Positions 62,000 to 64,000 of a stretch of DNA of 64,000 nt are shown here, one piece after another (position 1 is the first letter of the stretch; every line of letters starts with the position of its first letter). The stretch covers positions 124,001 to 188,000 of the forward strand of contig JAEWVR010000015.1 of assembly GCA_023459055.1 (NCBI GenBank). Reading direction: 5' to 3'. The notes below the pieces were generated by a model. It was not told where the DNA came from. It worked only from the letters and a program-made list of their open reading frames with translations, and did no database searches. Source of the stretch: Fibrobacterota bacterium (GTDB lineage: Bacteria; Fibrobacterota; Chitinivibrionia; Chitinivibrionales; Chitinispirillaceae). The position numbers and the translations under genes are program-made.

Positions 62000-64000
62000 A
62001 TGGATTGGAATTCTCTTCATAAGACTGTAACTGCGCATTGTAAAAAAAATATCGGGATTGTAGGTAAGGGGAATTATAATCCTGAAATTTATGAATCAAT
62101 GGGGCGTGAACGTTTCATGACCGATATGCTCAATGGTGAGAAATCGGGGATCTGCTTTACTGGCCCGGCCGGTTCAGGTAAAACGACACTGTTTTGCAGG
62201 CTTGCTGAAATATGGTCTAAGGAGAATCTGGTCTTTATTGATGGTGTTTACGCATGCTATCCTGAGGAAACGTCACTTTTTTACTCGATCGCAAGTAGTT
62301 TTAGTACTCATTTCGGTATCGATTTGATTAATGGGATGGATCAATTCATTGAGGAGCTGAATGTTGCAAAACGTAAATGTATAATCATGCTTGACGGGAT
62401 CGATGAGTGCGTAAGCTTGAATGAATTGAAGGAATCACTGCATTATGCAATTGTTCATCTGGCCAGGGGACCTGTCAAACTGGTAATTAATTGCCGTACA
62501 TCAATCTGGCAAACTATCGTCAATCATACCTGGCTTAGAACACTTCAGTTATTCAATTGGCAGCCGGATGATGATAAGGCGCTTTTTCGGGATCCTCACT
62601 TCAATGTAGTCATGCATACATATTTTACAAAGTATATGATCTCCGGAAGTGTCAACACAAAAATCCGTGAGCTATGCCGCTTTCCCGGATTTATAAAACT
62701 ATTCTGTGAGGCGCATCGGGGAAGACCGGTAACGGAGAACGATTCCATACGCTATATTGATATTTACATGCGATACATTTCGAATATTGTTACTGTACTC
62801 GCAAAAGCGTTTCCGTTAATGCCACCTAAAACGATCGTTGGAGTTATCGAAAGATGTGCTTTAACATTCTGGCAGAGTGGTAGTTATTGTATCAGCAAGG
62901 CAAAAATTGATAGTGTGGCAGGAGAATTGATTGGTAATGATGCACCAAAGTTCATCGCGGCACTGCAGCATGTTAATCTGATTAAACACAGTGCTTCCGG
63001 TAATGATAATCACTGTCTGTTTGGGCATCAACTGATCCTGGAGTATCTGATTGCAAATGCAATTGTAAAACAGAAACTCTGGATTAACCAGTCACGTGAA
63101 ACGGTAATGAATGACATTAGTGCAATTATTAAAGAGTATTCTACGAATCAGTTTTTACTTCCTGTACTTGAGTTTGTTCTTCCGATCCTTGAAATGATGG
63201 GTAAACATCATGTGATGATTACGATGCTGATGCACAAAGAAGTTGATAAAAGTTACAAAATAATGCTGTGCAGGGCAGTTACCAAAATGGGACAGGTTGA
63301 CATTGAATCCTGGCAGATGCTTCGTGAATTAGAGAAAAATGAAGATGCTGACATTAGGGCAGAGGTGGCATCAACGGTCTACCTGCTTGGTGAAAATATT
63401 CCGGGAGATCAGGTATTTCATAGTTTATGTCTGATACAAAGTACCGATGATGCTGCGATACAGCGTATGGTTAGTGCGCGTATTAAATACGATTCCAATT
63501 TCAGCATGTTTATCAAGCAGATTCAACCCTACTGTGCAATTAACGATGTCCAGAATGATCTTATAGAATTTGTAAAAAGATTGCGTAATGCTAATTCTGC
63601 AGCTTACCGGATACCTTTACTCAATCTTACTGATTTGATCACCAGTTATAATGAAGATGCCGGTATTGAGAATCTTATTGCATTTGCAGATATTGCCAAA
63701 GACGACAGTGCATTTCTTGATGCCTGGACGAATGTTGTCTGTAATCATGCCGATAAGATTTTTGTAAAGATCATGAAAGTATACATTGCTGTTGTAAAGA
63801 CTGACCGTTTGATGTGGGATAGAATTTTCAAACTCTGTATTAATGGCGGGCAGAGAGATCTGGTAACTGCGCTGAAACTTATGGCACAAGGATACGATTC
63901 TCTAAACAATTATGGACTAATGGTGAGTACGATTGTTTTTCTTGGAAATAACAACGATGTTGAAACTGAAGCAATTAACAGTATTTTCTCTCAGGCATTG
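62000..64000 (+). CDS. STAND-type P-loop NTPase, 3' end missing
   Basis: The frame is open from ATG 62000 to the window end, 667 codons. Walker A is GPAGSGKTT at about 55-63, and Walker B is CIIMLDGIDE at about 127-136. A sensor-1-like LVINCRTS near 162 and a winged-helix-region FPGF near 231 follow, all as in STAND/NACHT ATPases. A region of about 250 residues of helices then leads into a repeat-like helical array (for example ADIRAEVASTVYLLGEN) resembling HEAT or TPR sensor repeats. The N-terminal effector part is only about 45 residues. Such proteins act as signal-sensing oligomerising ATPases in defence or regulation. The C-terminal end and neighbours are outside the window. Confidence 0.82.
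   Translation, partial: MDWNSLHKTVTAHCKKNIGIVGKGNYNPEIYESMGRERFMTDMLNGEKSGICFTGPAGSGKTTLFCRLAEIWSKENLVFIDGVYACYPEETSLFYSIASSFSTHFGIDLINGMDQFIEELNVAKRKCIIMLDGIDECVSLNELKESLHYAIVHLARGPVKLVINCRTSIWQTIVNHTWLRTLQLFNWQPDDDKALFRDPHFNVVMHTYFTKYMISGSVNTKIRELCRFPGFIKLFCEAHRGRPVTENDSIRYIDIYMRYISNIVTVLAKAFPLMPPKTIVGVIERCALTFWQSGSYCISKAKIDSVAGELIGNDAPKFIAALQHVNLIKHSASGNDNHCLFGHQLILEYLIANAIVKQKLWINQSRETVMNDISAIIKEYSTNQFLLPVLEFVLPILEMMGKHHVMITMLMHKEVDKSYKIMLCRAVTKMGQVDIESWQMLRELEKNEDADIRAEVASTVYLLGENIPGDQVFHSLCLIQSTDDAAIQRMVSARIKYDSNFSMFIKQIQPYCAINDVQNDLIEFVKRLRNANSAAYRIPLLNLTDLITSYNEDAGIENLIAFADIAKDDSAFLDAWTNVVCNHADKIFVKIMKVYIAVVKTDRLMWDRIFKLCINGGQRDLVTALKLMAQGYDSLNNYGLMVSTIVFLGNNNDVETEAINSIFSQAL

Overview
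The window is a mostly syntenic-looking bacterial chromosome segment of moderate, slightly A+T-leaning composition. Several things point to the Fibrobacterota, probably a Chitinispirillum/Chitinivibrio-like lineage: a TIGR02147-family regulator (a paralogous family best known from Fibrobacter), a CotH-kinase surface protein, Por-tail-like C-terminal modules on secreted proteins, LL-diaminopimelate aminotransferase (dapL), and an alpha-2-macroglobulin/PBP1C pair implying a Gram-negative envelope. This placement is inference from gene families; there is no rRNA in the window to confirm it.

Layout. 1-4417: 3' part of a PpiD/SurA-like chaperone, a family 4 glycosyltransferase and gatCA. 4418-4865: a spacer with two inverted-repeat elements, one MITE-like. 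4866-8254: a FIST protein and a GAF-only protein, an A+T-rich acetyltransferase, then a polysaccharide deacetylase with a small membrane protein. 9178-12115: an ECF sigma/anti-sigma cluster led by an unknown protein, and a secreted alkaline-phosphatase-superfamily enzyme. 12310-26127: an envelope block of a giant secreted beta-repeat protein (1824 aa), a thioester alpha-2-macroglobulin (1945 aa) and PBP1C. 26273-30568: a minus-strand operon of TIGR02147 regulator, lipoprotein with a carbohydrate-binding-like domain, and CotH protein, with a perfect palindrome upstream. 30984-37754: hydrolase, groES-groEL, a TAtT-type lipoprotein, apt, asnS. 37994-41855: metallo-beta-lactamase-fold protein with its own palindrome, a TPR/SPINDLY glycosyltransferase and a small lipoprotein.

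41989-44860 is an accessory, decaying patch: a multiply frameshifted hemerythrin pseudogene beside an intact flavodiiron protein, then an MNT/HEPT toxin-antitoxin-like pair and what looks like the tail of a type I methyltransferase gene. 45131-54127 returns to housekeeping: a double-length UvrA, MazG, a Sua5/YrdC protein, a STAS protein and DapL. 54334-61645 holds a hybrid histidine kinase, an OmpL47-repeat surface protein, small conserved proteins, queA and an unknown 218-aa protein. From 62000 the window ends inside a large STAND-type P-loop NTPase, the best candidate for a new signalling or defence protein.

How the genes work together: the envelope theme is strong. The A2M protein can trap proteases in the periplasm while PBP1C repairs peptidoglycan, and the giant protein just upstream is a candidate third partner. 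The ECF sigma/anti-sigma pair, deacetylase, CotH and OmpL47 proteins also belong to surface or envelope biology. The most interesting unexplained elements are the giant A2M-associated protein, the STAND ATPase, the HEPT protein lacking the usual tyrosine, the TIGR02147-operon palindrome and the cluster of ACTGTT/AACAGT boxes before the OmpL47 gene.
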